A DNA stretch of 64,000 bases from CAMPKL01 sp963817465. Its GTDB lineage: Bacteria; Acidobacteriota; Terriglobia; Bryobacterales; UBA6623. Positions 33,333 to 42,239 of the stretch are shown in pieces. Positions within the stretch are counted from its first letter, which is position 1; the number at the start of each line of letters is the position of its first letter. Made by a program: the position numbers and the translations under genes. The DNA lies in NCBI GenBank assembly GCA_963817465.1, contig CAWFOP010000011.1, forward strand, positions 62,001 to 126,000. Reading direction: 5' to 3'. A model generated the notes under the pieces. The model saw nothing but the letters and a program-made list of their open reading frames with translations. It did not search any database and was not told the origin of the DNA.

Positions 33333-33338
33333 ATCATA
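33333..33338 (-). promoter_or_regulatory. -10-like box TATGAT, 7 bases before the GlcD-like ATG
   Basis: On the minus strand TATGAT precedes ATG 33325 by 7 bases with no ribosome site, fixing that ATG as the likely start and transcription start. Confidence 0.5.
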
Positions 33339-33406
33339 GCGGCACTCCCTTCCGCGCGGGGCAATCCGTTGGTAACCTAGCTTTCCCGGTTCGCCGTCCT
33401 CCTCAA

Positions 33407-35665
33407 TTGCGCTCACACAACAAACAAGTCGCCGGCCTCGTGATTCTGACGCTGGCGTTCGCTTACAAATCCCCGGCCGAAGAGAATAGCGAGCGAACCG
33501 TTCGCGCGGTGCGGATCGACCAACCGCTTCAGCTCGATGGTCTCGTCACCGAAGACTTCTGGAGTCAGGCGGAACCGGCGACGGGCTTCACGCAGCGGAA
33601 TCCCGACGAAGGCGCGGCGGGGACGGAGTCGACCGAGGTTCGCTTCGCCTACGACGACGACAACCTCTACATCGGGATCATCTGCTTCGATTCCAATCCT
33701 GAAGGGATTGTCCTCACCCAAAACCGGCGCGACGGCGAGCTGCTGAACACCGACTCCGTGCAGATCCTGCTCGATACCTTCCATGACGGGCAGAACGCGT
33801 TCATCTTCGGCACGACGCCGACCGGCATCGAGTTTGACGCGCAGGTCAGCAAGGCCGGGCAGGACCGCGGCGGCGGAACTCCTCGCCGGGCGGGCGGCGC
33901 CGGAGCGGCGGGAGGCGCGCAACGCGGCGGAGCGGCCGCCACCAACCTCAACTGGGACGCCGATTGGAACGTGCAGTCGCAAGTGACCGCGCGCGGCTGG
34001 GAATCGGAGATGCGCATCCCGTTTCGAACCCTGCGCTACAAGGCGGGTACGGACCTGGTGTGGGGGCTGAACATCGCCCGCAACCTGCGCCGGCGCAACG
34101 AGGAATCGCTTTGGGCCCCGATCACGCGCGCCTTCGAGTTCACGCAGGTCGGCCTGGCGGGTTCCCTCTACGGCATCTCGGCCGAGAGCCAACGCAATCT
34201 CAAGCTGCTGCCTTATGTGACCGGCGGATTTTCACAGGACTACACGCAGCCCGGGGACCAGAGCAAATTCGAACGCGACGTCGGCCTCGACATCAAATAC
34301 GGACTCACTCCCAGCCTCACGCTCGACGGCACGATCAACACGGACTTCGCTCAAGTGGAGGTCGACGACGAGCAGATCAATCTGACGCGCTTCGACCTGT
34401 TCTTCCCGGAGAAGCGGCCGTTCTTTCTCGAAAATTCGGGAATCTTCGAGTTCGGCACGCCGCGGGAGGTCGAGCTGTTCTTTTCGCGACGCATCGGTAT
34501 CGACCAGGACCGCAACCCCGTTCCCATCGACGCCGGCGCGCGCGTCAGCGGCAAGGTCGGGCCCTACCAGATCGGCGTGCTCGACATGCAGACGCGCGAG
34601 GTTGACGGGCGCGCGCCGGCGAACAACTACTCGGTCGCCCGCTTCAGCCGCGAGTTCGCCAATCGCACGACCATCGGCCTGATCGGCGTCAATCGGCAAT
34701 CGATGTCAAAGTTCGCAGGACAAAGCGAGTACAACCGGGCGTACGGCGCCGACGCCAACATCGGCATCGGCCGCTACGCGAACTGGTTCAACTACATCGC
34801 CCGCACCAAGTCGCCCGGCAAGACCAGCAGCCAGCACGCCGGCGCCTCTTACTTCGTCTTCGACGACTCCACAAACGAGGTCGAAGGGTCGTACCGCGAA
34901 GTGGGGCGCAACTTCAATCCGGAGGTGGGCTTCGTCAATCGCGTCGGCTACAGATACACGATTTACGGTTACCGCCATCGCTTCTTCCCCAACTCGGGCT
35001 GGATTCGCAGCATTGAGCCGCACTTCTCGGTCCGGGAATGGCGCACGATCGAGACCAATGAGAAAGAGTCCGACTACCAGCATTTCCACTTCGACACGCG
35101 CTGGCAGAACGGCGGCCGGTTCGGCGGCGCGTTCAACCGCAACTTTGAACGCCTCGACGTTCCCTTCGAAGTCAATCCCGGCGTGTTCATTCCGGTCGGC
35201 AAGTATCGCTTCGACGACTCGCGGTTCGACTACAACAGCGACCCCAGCCGTAGCGTGTTTTGGACCGCCGAAGTGTCGCTCGGCCAATTCTATGGCGGCA
35301 CGCTGAAGTCGATGAACTTGAGCGGCGGCTTCCGCAAAGGACCCAACCTCACATGGACCGGGACGTACACGCGTAACTTCGTCGACTTATCGGCCGGGAA
35401 GTTCAACACCGACCTGGTCGGCTTGCGGTTCAATTGGTCGTTTTCTCCTACCAGCTATTTGCAGACGTTCAGCCAGTACAACAGCGTCGACGGGCTAATC
35501 GGCCATAACATTCGCCTGGCGTTTCTCTCGCGGTCGGCCACCGGGCTATTCATCGTCTTCAACACGGCGCATTCGACCTACGATTTCAACGATCCGCACG
35601 GCGTCGACAGGCGTACCGTGTCGCGGGCGTTGATCATCAAGTTCAACCACTTGCTCGACTTCTAA
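33407..35665 (+). CDS. DUF5916/CBM9-like outer-membrane protein
   Basis: 752 residues from a TTG start at 33407, chosen because it begins a signal peptide (HNKQVAGLVILTLAFAYKS). Residues about 38-225 form a carbohydrate-binding family 9-like domain (IDQPLQLDGLVTEDFWSQA), and 300-752 are aromatic, beta-barrel-like strands typical of DUF5916, ending in a terminal Phe (KFNHLLDF), the outer-membrane insertion signal. A Gly/Arg-rich insertion is at 160-175. It is probably an outer-membrane protein that binds glycans, common in Bacteroidota and acidobacteria, but its role is unproven. A TAACCT box 28 bases upstream of the TTG may be the promoter. Confidence 0.85.
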   Translation: MRSHNKQVAGLVILTLAFAYKSPAEENSERTVRAVRIDQPLQLDGLVTEDFWSQAEPATGFTQRNPDEGAAGTESTEVRFAYDDDNLYIGIICFDSNPEGIVLTQNRRDGELLNTDSVQILLDTFHDGQNAFIFGTTPTGIEFDAQVSKAGQDRGGGTPRRAGGAGAAGGAQRGGAAATNLNWDADWNVQSQVTARGWESEMRIPFRTLRYKAGTDLVWGLNIARNLRRRNEESLWAPITRAFEFTQVGLAGSLYGISAESQRNLKLLPYVTGGFSQDYTQPGDQSKFERDVGLDIKYGLTPSLTLDGTINTDFAQVEVDDEQINLTRFDLFFPEKRPFFLENSGIFEFGTPREVELFFSRRIGIDQDRNPVPIDAGARVSGKVGPYQIGVLDMQTREVDGRAPANNYSVARFSREFANRTTIGLIGVNRQSMSKFAGQSEYNRAYGADANIGIGRYANWFNYIARTKSPGKTSSQHAGASYFVFDDSTNEVEGSYREVGRNFNPEVGFVNRVGYRYTIYGYRHRFFPNSGWIRSIEPHFSVREWRTIETNEKESDYQHFHFDTRWQNGGRFGGAFNRNFERLDVPFEVNPGVFIPVGKYRFDDSRFDYNSDPSRSVFWTAEVSLGQFYGGTLKSMNLSGGFRKGPNLTWTGTYTRNFVDLSAGKFNTDLVGLRFNWSFSPTSYLQTFSQYNSVDGLIGHNIRLAFLSRSATGLFIVFNTAHSTYDFNDPHGVDRRTVSRALIIKFNHLLDF

Positions 35666-35733
35666 GGAGGCCGCGAAACATTCGGCGGTTGCCGGCCATC
35701 GTAATTGCTGAAGAACCTTGGGCCGCCCTGTAG

Positions 35734-35739
35734 TACGCT
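35734..35739 (+). promoter_or_regulatory. -10-like box TACGCT, 9 bases before an ATG
   Basis: TACGCT precedes ATG 35749 by 9 bases with no ribosome site. Confidence 0.35.
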
Positions 35740-35748
35740 CGAACTCAA

Positions 35749-36546
35749 ATGCCTGTCGTGGACTCATACCCTCCGGGAATCTTCTGCTGGGTCGAGCTGG
35801 CCGCTGCCGACGCCGACAAGGCAAAGCGCTTTTACCAGGAGCTTCTCGACTGGGAGGCTACTGACATTCCAATGGGCGCGGCCGGTACGTACACCATCCT
35901 GTCGTACGGCGGCAAGCAGGTTGGAGCGCTCTATCAGATGAGACCCGAGAAGCGCAACGAAGGCGGCCCGGCGCATTGGCTGAGTTATGTCGCGGTCTCC
36001 AACGCCGACGCGGCGGCTGCGAAGGCGGAGGGTTTGGGCGCCAAACTTCTAAGTCCGGCTTTCGATGTGGGCGACGCGGGCCGGATGGCGATGATCGAGG
36101 ATCCGACAGGCGCCGAATTCGCCGTTTGGCAGGCGAATAAGAATCACGGCGCGCAGCTCGTCAACGAGCCAAATTCCGTTTGCTGGAACGAGCTGCAGAC
36201 AACGGACCTGACGAAGGCGGAGAAGTTCTATGACGACCTGTTCGGCTGGAAAGCCAAGTACGGCCAGGGCGCCGCGATCGACCAGTACGTCGAGTTCCAG
36301 AACGGCCCGCGCTCGGCCGGCGGCATGCTCGAGATTCAAGAAGAATGGGGCGACTACCCGGCAAGTTGGGTCGTCTACTTCGCAGTGGCCGACCTGGACG
36401 CATCCATCGCCAAGGCCAAGGAGTTGGGCGGCGAGGAAATGATGCCGCCGCTCGAGATCGAAGGCGTCGGACGATTTTCTTATCTGAAGGACGACGACGG
36501 CGCGGCGTTCTGCTTGATTCAGTTGGCCGAAGGCGCGCTGGACTAA
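35749..36546 (+). CDS. Two-domain VOC protein (CFP32/glyoxalase-like)
   Basis: 265 residues with two VOC units: residues 8-130 (FCWVELAAADADKAKRFYQE, ending DPTGAEFAVWQ) and 140-260 (VCWNELQTTDLTKAEKFYDD, ending DDDGAAFCLIQ). The repeat of W-x-E-L-x-T at both domain starts and the tandem arrangement match the mycobacterial CFP32 family. Its function is unknown; members are linked to stress. Its stop overlaps the QueG stop by 4 bases. Confidence 0.88.
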   Translation: MPVVDSYPPGIFCWVELAAADADKAKRFYQELLDWEATDIPMGAAGTYTILSYGGKQVGALYQMRPEKRNEGGPAHWLSYVAVSNADAAAAKAEGLGAKLLSPAFDVGDAGRMAMIEDPTGAEFAVWQANKNHGAQLVNEPNSVCWNELQTTDLTKAEKFYDDLFGWKAKYGQGAAIDQYVEFQNGPRSAGGMLEIQEEWGDYPASWVVYFAVADLDASIAKAKELGGEEMMPPLEIEGVGRFSYLKDDDGAAFCLIQLAEGALD

Positions 36547-37604
36547 TTCTCTTGGCCGAGTCGTGCGAGCGCCCACAAGGCGTGTTCGCGCACAACCTCA
36601 TCGGGATAGGTCGCGAGGCGCCGCAACGGCTCGGCGAAACGCGGCTCTGCGCTGTTTCCCATCGCGACCGCGACGTTCCCCAAGAAGCCCGCGTGCCTGC
36701 TGCGCTCGATCGGCGTGCCGCTGAAGCGCTCGTTGAACTCCTCCTGGGTCATGGAGGCTAGCTCAGCCAGGTCCGGCTCGGCGTTCGCCGGCGCGTATTC
36801 CAACGATTCCGTGGTCGCCGCACGCTCGTGGCGATTCCAGGGGCAGACGTCTTGGCAGATGTCGCAACCGAAGACGTGCCGACCGATTGCGGCGCGGCTC
36901 TCCTCGGGAATGGAACCGCGCAGCTCGATCGTCCAATACGAGATGCACCGGCGCGAATCGAGGGCGTAGGTTGGTCGCGATTCGCCGTCGCTGATCGGCA
37001 CGAGAGCGTCGGTGGGGCAGGCTTCGATGCAGCGCGTGCATGTGCCGCAGCGAAACGGGGCGGGGGAGTCCGGTTCGAGCTCGAGCGAAAGCAACACCTC
37101 GCCCAGCAAGAGCCACGAACCCGCATGCTCGTTGATCAGGCACGTGTTCTTGGCGATCCAGCCGAGCCCGGCATGGCGGGCGTAGGCCCGTTCGAGCAGC
37201 GGCGAAGTGTCGACGCAAACCTTCGAGTCGAAGTCATCGTCGCATTCGCTGCGAATGGCGCCGACGAGCCGGAACAGCTTGTCCTTGATCGTCTTGTGAT
37301 AGTCGCGGCCCCAGGCGTAGCGCGCGATCCAGCCGCGGGCGGGGTCGTCGCACTCAGTCGAATAAGGGTGCTCGGCGTTGTAGACCGACGCCACGGTCAA
37401 CACGGACTTGGCGCTCGGCAGCAGCGTCCGCGGATCGGAGCGCATCTCGCCGCGGCGGCCTTCGAGGTAGCTCATCTTCCCGTGGAAGCCCCGGGAGATC
37501 CATTCGGGGTAGAACATCGCCTCGGGCAGCGGCGCCGCCGGAGCGACGCCGGCCAGGTCGAACCCGGTTTCGAGCGCCAACTGCTTGATGCGCGCGCCGT
37601 TCAC
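36543..37604 (-). CDS. queG: Epoxyqueuosine reductase QueG
   Basis: 353 residues from GTG 37604. The cobalamin-binding N-terminal domain (VASVYNAEHPYSTECDDPAR onward) is followed by two 4Fe-4S motifs, CGTCTRCIEACPTDAL and CDICQDVCPWN, both complete. The C-terminal 60 residues are HEAT-like (PLRRLATYPDEVVREHALWA). QueG uses a corrinoid and iron-sulfur clusters to reduce epoxyqueuosine to queuosine in tRNA anticodons. Domain order and length fit the family. It faces the double VOC gene. Confidence 0.95.
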   Translation of the reverse strand: MNGARIKQLALETGFDLAGVAPAAPLPEAMFYPEWISRGFHGKMSYLEGRRGEMRSDPRTLLPSAKSVLTVASVYNAEHPYSTECDDPARGWIARYAWGRDYHKTIKDKLFRLVGAIRSECDDDFDSKVCVDTSPLLERAYARHAGLGWIAKNTCLINEHAGSWLLLGEVLLSLELEPDSPAPFRCGTCTRCIEACPTDALVPISDGESRPTYALDSRRCISYWTIELRGSIPEESRAAIGRHVFGCDICQDVCPWNRHERAATTESLEYAPANAEPDLAELASMTQEEFNERFSGTPIERSRHAGFLGNVAVAMGNSAEPRFAEPLRRLATYPDEVVREHALWALARLGQEN

Positions 37605-37610
37605 GGCTTC

Positions 37611-37616
37611 AACTTA
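37611..37616 (-). promoter_or_regulatory. -10-like box TAAGTT, 6 bases before the queG GTG
   Basis: On the minus strand TAAGTT is followed by six bases and GTG 37604, again a leaderless-like arrangement. Confidence 0.45.
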
Positions 37617-37642
37617 CCAAGCCGGGACGGCGCGAGCCGGGG

Positions 37643-39151
37643 CTACATCATGCGCTGGTAGAAGTCGCGCGCCGCTTGATATTGCTCGAGCACGTGCGCT
37701 TTTTCCTTCTCGTCGCTGAAGCGGTCTTCGGCTTCCTTTGTCTCGGCGATGAGCTTGTCGATCCACTCGACGAAGAAGGCCGCGTCCTTGCGGTGGTCGG
37801 CGATGCCGGGGAAGAAGACCGGCTTGGAATGCGCCATCCGGATCGTCTTGTCGTTCTTCTCGAAGGCGCGCGCCGCGATCCAGGTGTAGACGCCGCCGCG
37901 GACCCCGACGTCCGTGCGGAATTCCGTCTTGCCTTCCGGCGCCGCGAAGGATTGGATGACCTTCCCGTCGGCGACGATCTCGACGCGGTCCAACGGCGCG
38001 CGCGATTTGACGTCCACCTGCGCGAGGATCTGTCCGCCGGGGACTTCATAGGCGTCGAACAACAGCATCGGGCCGTTCGTCACGAAAGCCCGGCTCTGGC
38101 GGAGGTGGCGATAGAAGGCCTCGCCCGAGAACGGCTCCTGCATCTGGACATAAAGCCGGTTGTACCCAACCGGATTCGGGAGCACGCCGCTGGCCGATCC
38201 CGCCGTCGGCGGGACATGGAAACCCAGATTCCAGTAGCGGTAGTTCAACTCGAGAGAGGCGTCGACGAAGCCCTTGTCGCCGGGGAGCTTCCCCACGTTG
38301 CGAGGCATCCCCCAGGCCTCGTTGTCGAGCATGCCGTACTCGAGGAAGTGATTGTGCAGCAAGCCCATCGAGTTGGGCGGCGACAACGCCATCACGACGG
38401 GGACTTCCTTCCAGAAGGGCTTCTCGACATCGATCCAGGGGAAGCCGTTGGGGATGTAGCGCTGCGCGATCGCAGACTTGATCACGTCGACGCCGGTCGG
38501 GAACCAGCGTTGATAGTCGCCGAGCTCGATGCGCTTGCGCAGCATGTGGAGCATCCAAGCGCCCCCGCCGCGCTCGTCTTCCGCGGCCCCGATGATCATG
38601 TGCCGGCCGTGCGGCAGATCGACGACCGGGTTTTTCGGCCACGTCCCCAGCAGATCGTCCCGCTTGTTCCACAGCGAGGGAATGACCGCGACATCGAGGT
38701 CCTCGGCTTCGAGCAGCGTCCGCAGCTCCTGTTGGGAACGGTGGACGTGGAAATCGGCGGACACGAACCCGATCGCGCTCATGTCGATCCAGCGCTTGAG
38801 CGGCATCGTCAGCGAAGCCTGCGAATCGTCGGCGACGGTGATCTCGCCCTTCGCGACCTCGTACTCGGGGCCGTGCTCGGCGGTCACCGTGTAGGAGCCC
38901 GCCGGGATCTCCATCGTGAACGACCCCTCGGCTACGAATTCGCCCAGGTACTCCACGCCTCGACTTTGAGGAGCGCGCGAGGTTTTATCCCGTAAGCCAT
39001 CGACGTACTGTCTAAAATTGCCATGATCATCTCGCACGGACAGCCGCGCCGCGACGGGATTTCCATCTTCATCGACGACGTTGATCTGCAGCTCCGCCGC
39101 CTGCCCGTACGACCACAACAGGAGGAGGACGATTACGATTCGAGAGGACAT
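37643..39151 (-). CDS. CehA/McbA-like exported metallohydrolase
   Basis: 502 residues from ATG 39151. A signal peptide (VIVLLLLWSYGQAAE) is followed by a beta-sandwich (residues 20-120, IPAGSYTVTAEHGPEYEV) and then a PHP-like hydrolase domain with SADFHVHRSQQ (His-x-His metal ligands) near residue 135 and later HVPPTAGSASG-type loops. CehA/McbA proteins of this architecture include carbaryl hydrolases, but the fold covers many substrates, so the real substrate is open. It is 75 bases upstream of the M42 gene's 3' end on the same strand. Confidence 0.78.
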   Translation of the reverse strand: MSSRIVIVLLLLWSYGQAAELQINVVDEDGNPVAARLSVRDDHGNFRQYVDGLRDKTSRAPQSRGVEYLGEFVAEGSFTMEIPAGSYTVTAEHGPEYEVAKGEITVADDSQASLTMPLKRWIDMSAIGFVSADFHVHRSQQELRTLLEAEDLDVAVIPSLWNKRDDLLGTWPKNPVVDLPHGRHMIIGAAEDERGGGAWMLHMLRKRIELGDYQRWFPTGVDVIKSAIAQRYIPNGFPWIDVEKPFWKEVPVVMALSPPNSMGLLHNHFLEYGMLDNEAWGMPRNVGKLPGDKGFVDASLELNYRYWNLGFHVPPTAGSASGVLPNPVGYNRLYVQMQEPFSGEAFYRHLRQSRAFVTNGPMLLFDAYEVPGGQILAQVDVKSRAPLDRVEIVADGKVIQSFAAPEGKTEFRTDVGVRGGVYTWIAARAFEKNDKTIRMAHSKPVFFPGIADHRKDAAFFVEWIDKLIAETKEAEDRFSDEKEKAHVLEQYQAARDFYQRMM

Positions 39152-39226
39152 AGGCCCATTCGAGGGTACCGCCCCGCTATGGTCCTTGAAAGAGGGATTT
39201 CACCGATTCGGAAGGTCGGAAAGCTC

Positions 39227-41313
39227 TCAGCGGCCCGCCAGCTCCTCCCGAGCCAACTCCGCGGTCAGGCGGGCCAGCGCGTCGATATCCTCGAGGTCGG
39301 CGACCTCCGCTGCTGTATGGGAGTACCGCAGAGGAAAACTCAACGGAATGTTGATCGAGCCGTGCGGCACGAACTTCGAGCCGTCGTTGCCGCCCGCCGT
39401 GACGCCCATCTGGAGCGGGATGCCGCGCTCGGCCGCCAGCCGCGCCACGCGCGCGATTTCGGCGCGAGAGGTGATGCCGCTGTTGTCGATCGCCCGCAGA
39501 GCCGCGCCGTCCCCGAGGCGCAGGTTGGCGATCCGAGTCGGCTCGAGGGGAGAGTCCGAGGTGACCAGGCTATCGACGGCGTAAACACGGGCCGGAGCCG
39601 TCCGTGCGGCCAGAGCTTCCGCTCCCAGCAGACCGGTCTCTTCCTCCACGCTGAACACGAACCAAACAGCGCCGTTCGCCCGCCGAGCCTCGTCGGAAAT
39701 CCGCTCCAGGGCGTAGAGCAAGACCGCGCAGCCTGCGCGGTCATCGAGCGATCGCGCGTTGATCCGCGATCCGAGCAGCCGCACGTAGTCCTTGGGCACG
39801 GTCCCGGATACGCCCGTCGGCGAGCTCGGTCGCGGCGCCGCCGGAGCCGAATCGGGCCATCAATCCAGGGACGGGGCCGCCGGCCGGTTGGAAGACCAGC
39901 GGCATGAAGGCGAACAGGTCCTCCGAGACGCCCCCGCGCGCCGCCAGCGACAGATCGCCGTCGCTCGAGCCGCGGGTGACGGCGAAGCCCACCTCGTCCA
40001 TGTGGGCGACGAACAGGGCTCGCGGCGGGGCGTTTGAGCCGACCCTCACGATCAGGTTGCCGCGCTCATCGACCTCGGCGGCGCCGCGCAGCCGCTCCGG
40101 CAGGCGCTTCTGAATCTCGCTCCTCACGCGGCTCTCGTCGCCGCTGACGCCGCTCAACAACGCCAGCGCCTCGAGGTCGCCCTCCCACTCAAATCCCTGG
40201 CCCGCGTGAGTGACGACGGATTGCGCTTCGAACGCATGATCGGCCCGCAGGGCCGCGCCGAGGGCGTCCGCTGTCAGTCCGGCCTGGTCCGCCAACAGCG
40301 CCGCGACCGCTTCCAGTTTTGTGAAATCGACGGTTTCGACCGGCGAGTCGGGCTCGTCTGACGCCCACGGTCACCAGGGCCGCCGCATCGGGGTTCGGCC
40401 ACGGCCCCTCCCGGTTGAAAGGCCCGAAAGACAACTTGCCGATCGAAGCTCGCTCGACGGGCAGCTCCAGCCGCTGGGCGTCTTCGAGCAGACGAGAGGC
40501 CATGTCGGACGAGTACCCGGCCGCTCCGGCCACACCCGGCCGAGCGCCGCCGCCGGGGCGCAGCACGATCGTCTCGTCGGGCCCAAGATCCACGAGCGCC
40601 AGGGCCAGCCCAGGGTTGTGGTAATACTGCTGCGTGACAAACGCCAGCGTGACCTGGCGCGCAGGCGGGTGCGCGGCGAGTTGCTCGGCGAGCGCCAACA
40701 GCACGGCCGCGCCGGCGCGGCTCGAAATCCAAGCCGAACTGACGCGCCCTTCGCCCATGCGAAACGGCTCGCGCTCGAGCGTGACGCGATCGAGCAACGC
40801 GACGCCCGCGTCCGTCGCTTGTCGCCGTGACGAAGCGCCCAAGTCGACGTAGAGCTTGTCAACCCCGCGCGCGCTCGACGCATAGCCCCGGTCGGAAGCG
40901 AAATGGACAGAAGGCGCGGCGATGACCGCCGGCAACGGCGCCTGTCCGAAGCGTTGCACGCGCACCGGCCTGCCGGCGAAGAAGCTGTCGAATTGGTAAC
41001 TCGGCGCCGGATCGGCGAGCCGCTGCAGCCGCAAGTAGCCGTCATCGGTGATCTCGGAGACCGCGAAGCCCGGCTCGTCCAAGCCCGCCGCGATCAGCAG
41101 ACGAGGCCCGCCCTCGCCGAACGATATGGTGACCGAGCCCGTGCTGTCGACCTTCGCTCGCGCGCCCAGGCGATGCGCCACGTAGTCCGCAACCGCGCCC
41201 TCGTCGCCCGACGTGCCGTGGAGCGCGGCGAGGTTTTCGAGATCGGTGGCGGCGGAAGCCGCGGCGGCCAAGACCGCCGCCAGTAGGGCGACCCTAACGG
41301 AACGCGATGACAT
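39227..41313 (-). CDS. Tandem M42-type aminopeptidase with a degenerate first half and two +1 frame breaks
   Basis: Read from ATG 41313, the gene changes frame at about 40359 and 39806, each time by one extra base; without these it is one protein of about 694 residues. A signal peptide (VALLAAVLAAAASAA) is followed by a first M42-like domain with degenerate metal ligands (AAGLDEPGF for AHMDEVGF, SSRAG for DDRAG, TQQYYHN for EEETG). The second domain, DLEALALLSGVSGDE onward, has VAHMDEVGF, RSLDDRAG, SVEEETGLLG, YAVDS and RYSHTAAE, that is every dinuclear metal ligand. The first half may dimerise with the second or shape the tetrahedral assembly usual for M42. It is the last gene of the cupin-RidA operon. 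Confidence 0.75.
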
Positions 41314-41749
41314 CGATTTCGACGAGCGAGTCGCCGGGGACGCCGCCCACGGCCGCGATCGTCGTCCGGACCGGTGGATTCTCGCCGAAACGCCCGCGAA
41401 ACACGTCATTCATCGCCTGGTAGTCGTCAAGCGAACTCAAGTACACGTTGCACTTGAGCACCTTGTCCATCGACGACCCGGCGCGCTCGAGCTCGCTTTT
41501 GATTTCGTTGAGCACATGGTCGGTGTGCGCCTTGATGTCGCCCTCGAAGTGCGCGCCCCTGCCGGAGACGAAGACCAGGTTGCCGAAGGTCACCAGCGGG
41601 CTGAAGAGGGGATTTTCAGGGGGCTTGTCGCCGCTCCACAGAACCTTGCGCTCGGCGCCTTGTTGCGCCTGAGCCGCGGGGACGGCGGTCGCTGCAGTGG
41701 CCGCCGCGGCCCCGGCTATAAGCATTTTCCGTCGGCTGGTTTGACTCAT
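41294..41749 (-). CDS. Tat-exported RidA-family protein
   Basis: 151 residues from ATG 41749, overlapping the cupin stop by ATGA. The twin-arginine signal TSRRKMLIAGAAAATAATA is followed by the RidA fold: KVLWSGDKPPENPLFSP, VSGRGAHFEGDIKAHTDHVL, CNVYLSSLDDYQAMNDVF and FGENPPVRTTIAAVGGVPGD (with the conserved Arg of the ridA active site). RidA normally deaminates reactive enamines in the cytoplasm; export is unusual and would place this one outside. Its last 20 bases overlap the M42 gene start. Confidence 0.9.
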   Translation of the reverse strand: MSQTSRRKMLIAGAAAATAATAVPAAQAQQGAERKVLWSGDKPPENPLFSPLVTFGNLVFVSGRGAHFEGDIKAHTDHVLNEIKSELERAGSSMDKVLKCNVYLSSLDDYQAMNDVFRGRFGENPPVRTTIAAVGGVPGDSLVEIDVIAFR

Positions 41750-42165
41750 GATTTCTTCGCCCATTTGAAGTAGTAGAACAGCATGGGTTCCGAACCGGTG
41801 TTCTTGATGCCGTGCAGCGTGTTGGCCGCCGCGAACATCATCGAACCCGGGGCCACTTGAGTTGTCTTGCCCTCGACCGAAATTTCGCCCGTGCCTTCGG
41901 TGATCAGCAGGATCTCCTCTTCCGGGTGCTGGTGCGGAGGGTGCGGAACCATGCCGGGGTTGAGCCGCAGGTTGCCGCCCTCGAAGACCGCCAACATGTC
42001 GGTCGGCCCTTGGTAGTAGATCTGCTGCACGCCAAAGGGGAACTCGAGCGTTTGCGCTTCCGGCGACGCCTTGACTGCGTCCATCACCTTGGCGGAGGCC
42101 GGCTGCGCGCCGGCGGCCATCAACGTCGCGCCCATCAGGGCGAAAAAGTCTCTGCGATTGTCCAT
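41746..42165 (-). CDS. Tat-exported small cupin protein
   Basis: 139 residues from ATG 42165. A twin-arginine-like signal (NRRDFFALMGATLMAAGAQ) precedes a single cupin barrel. Motif 1 is PHPPHQHPEEEILLITEGTG (His, His, Glu metal ligands) and motif 2 GSMMFAAANTLHGIKNTG (His). It could bind a metal and act on a small molecule. It heads the cupin-RidA-M42 operon, whose genes overlap, suggesting one exported pathway; the substrate is unknown. Confidence 0.9.
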   Translation of the reverse strand: MDNRRDFFALMGATLMAAGAQPASAKVMDAVKASPEAQTLEFPFGVQQIYYQGPTDMLAVFEGGNLRLNPGMVPHPPHQHPEEEILLITEGTGEISVEGKTTQVAPGSMMFAAANTLHGIKNTGSEPMLFYYFKWAKKS

Positions 42166-42239
42166 CGTTGGGTTACCTCGTGAACGGGCTGCCGCTAACG
42201 GTCCATGATAATAGCCTGAGCGGCTCGGCCGCCCACCTC

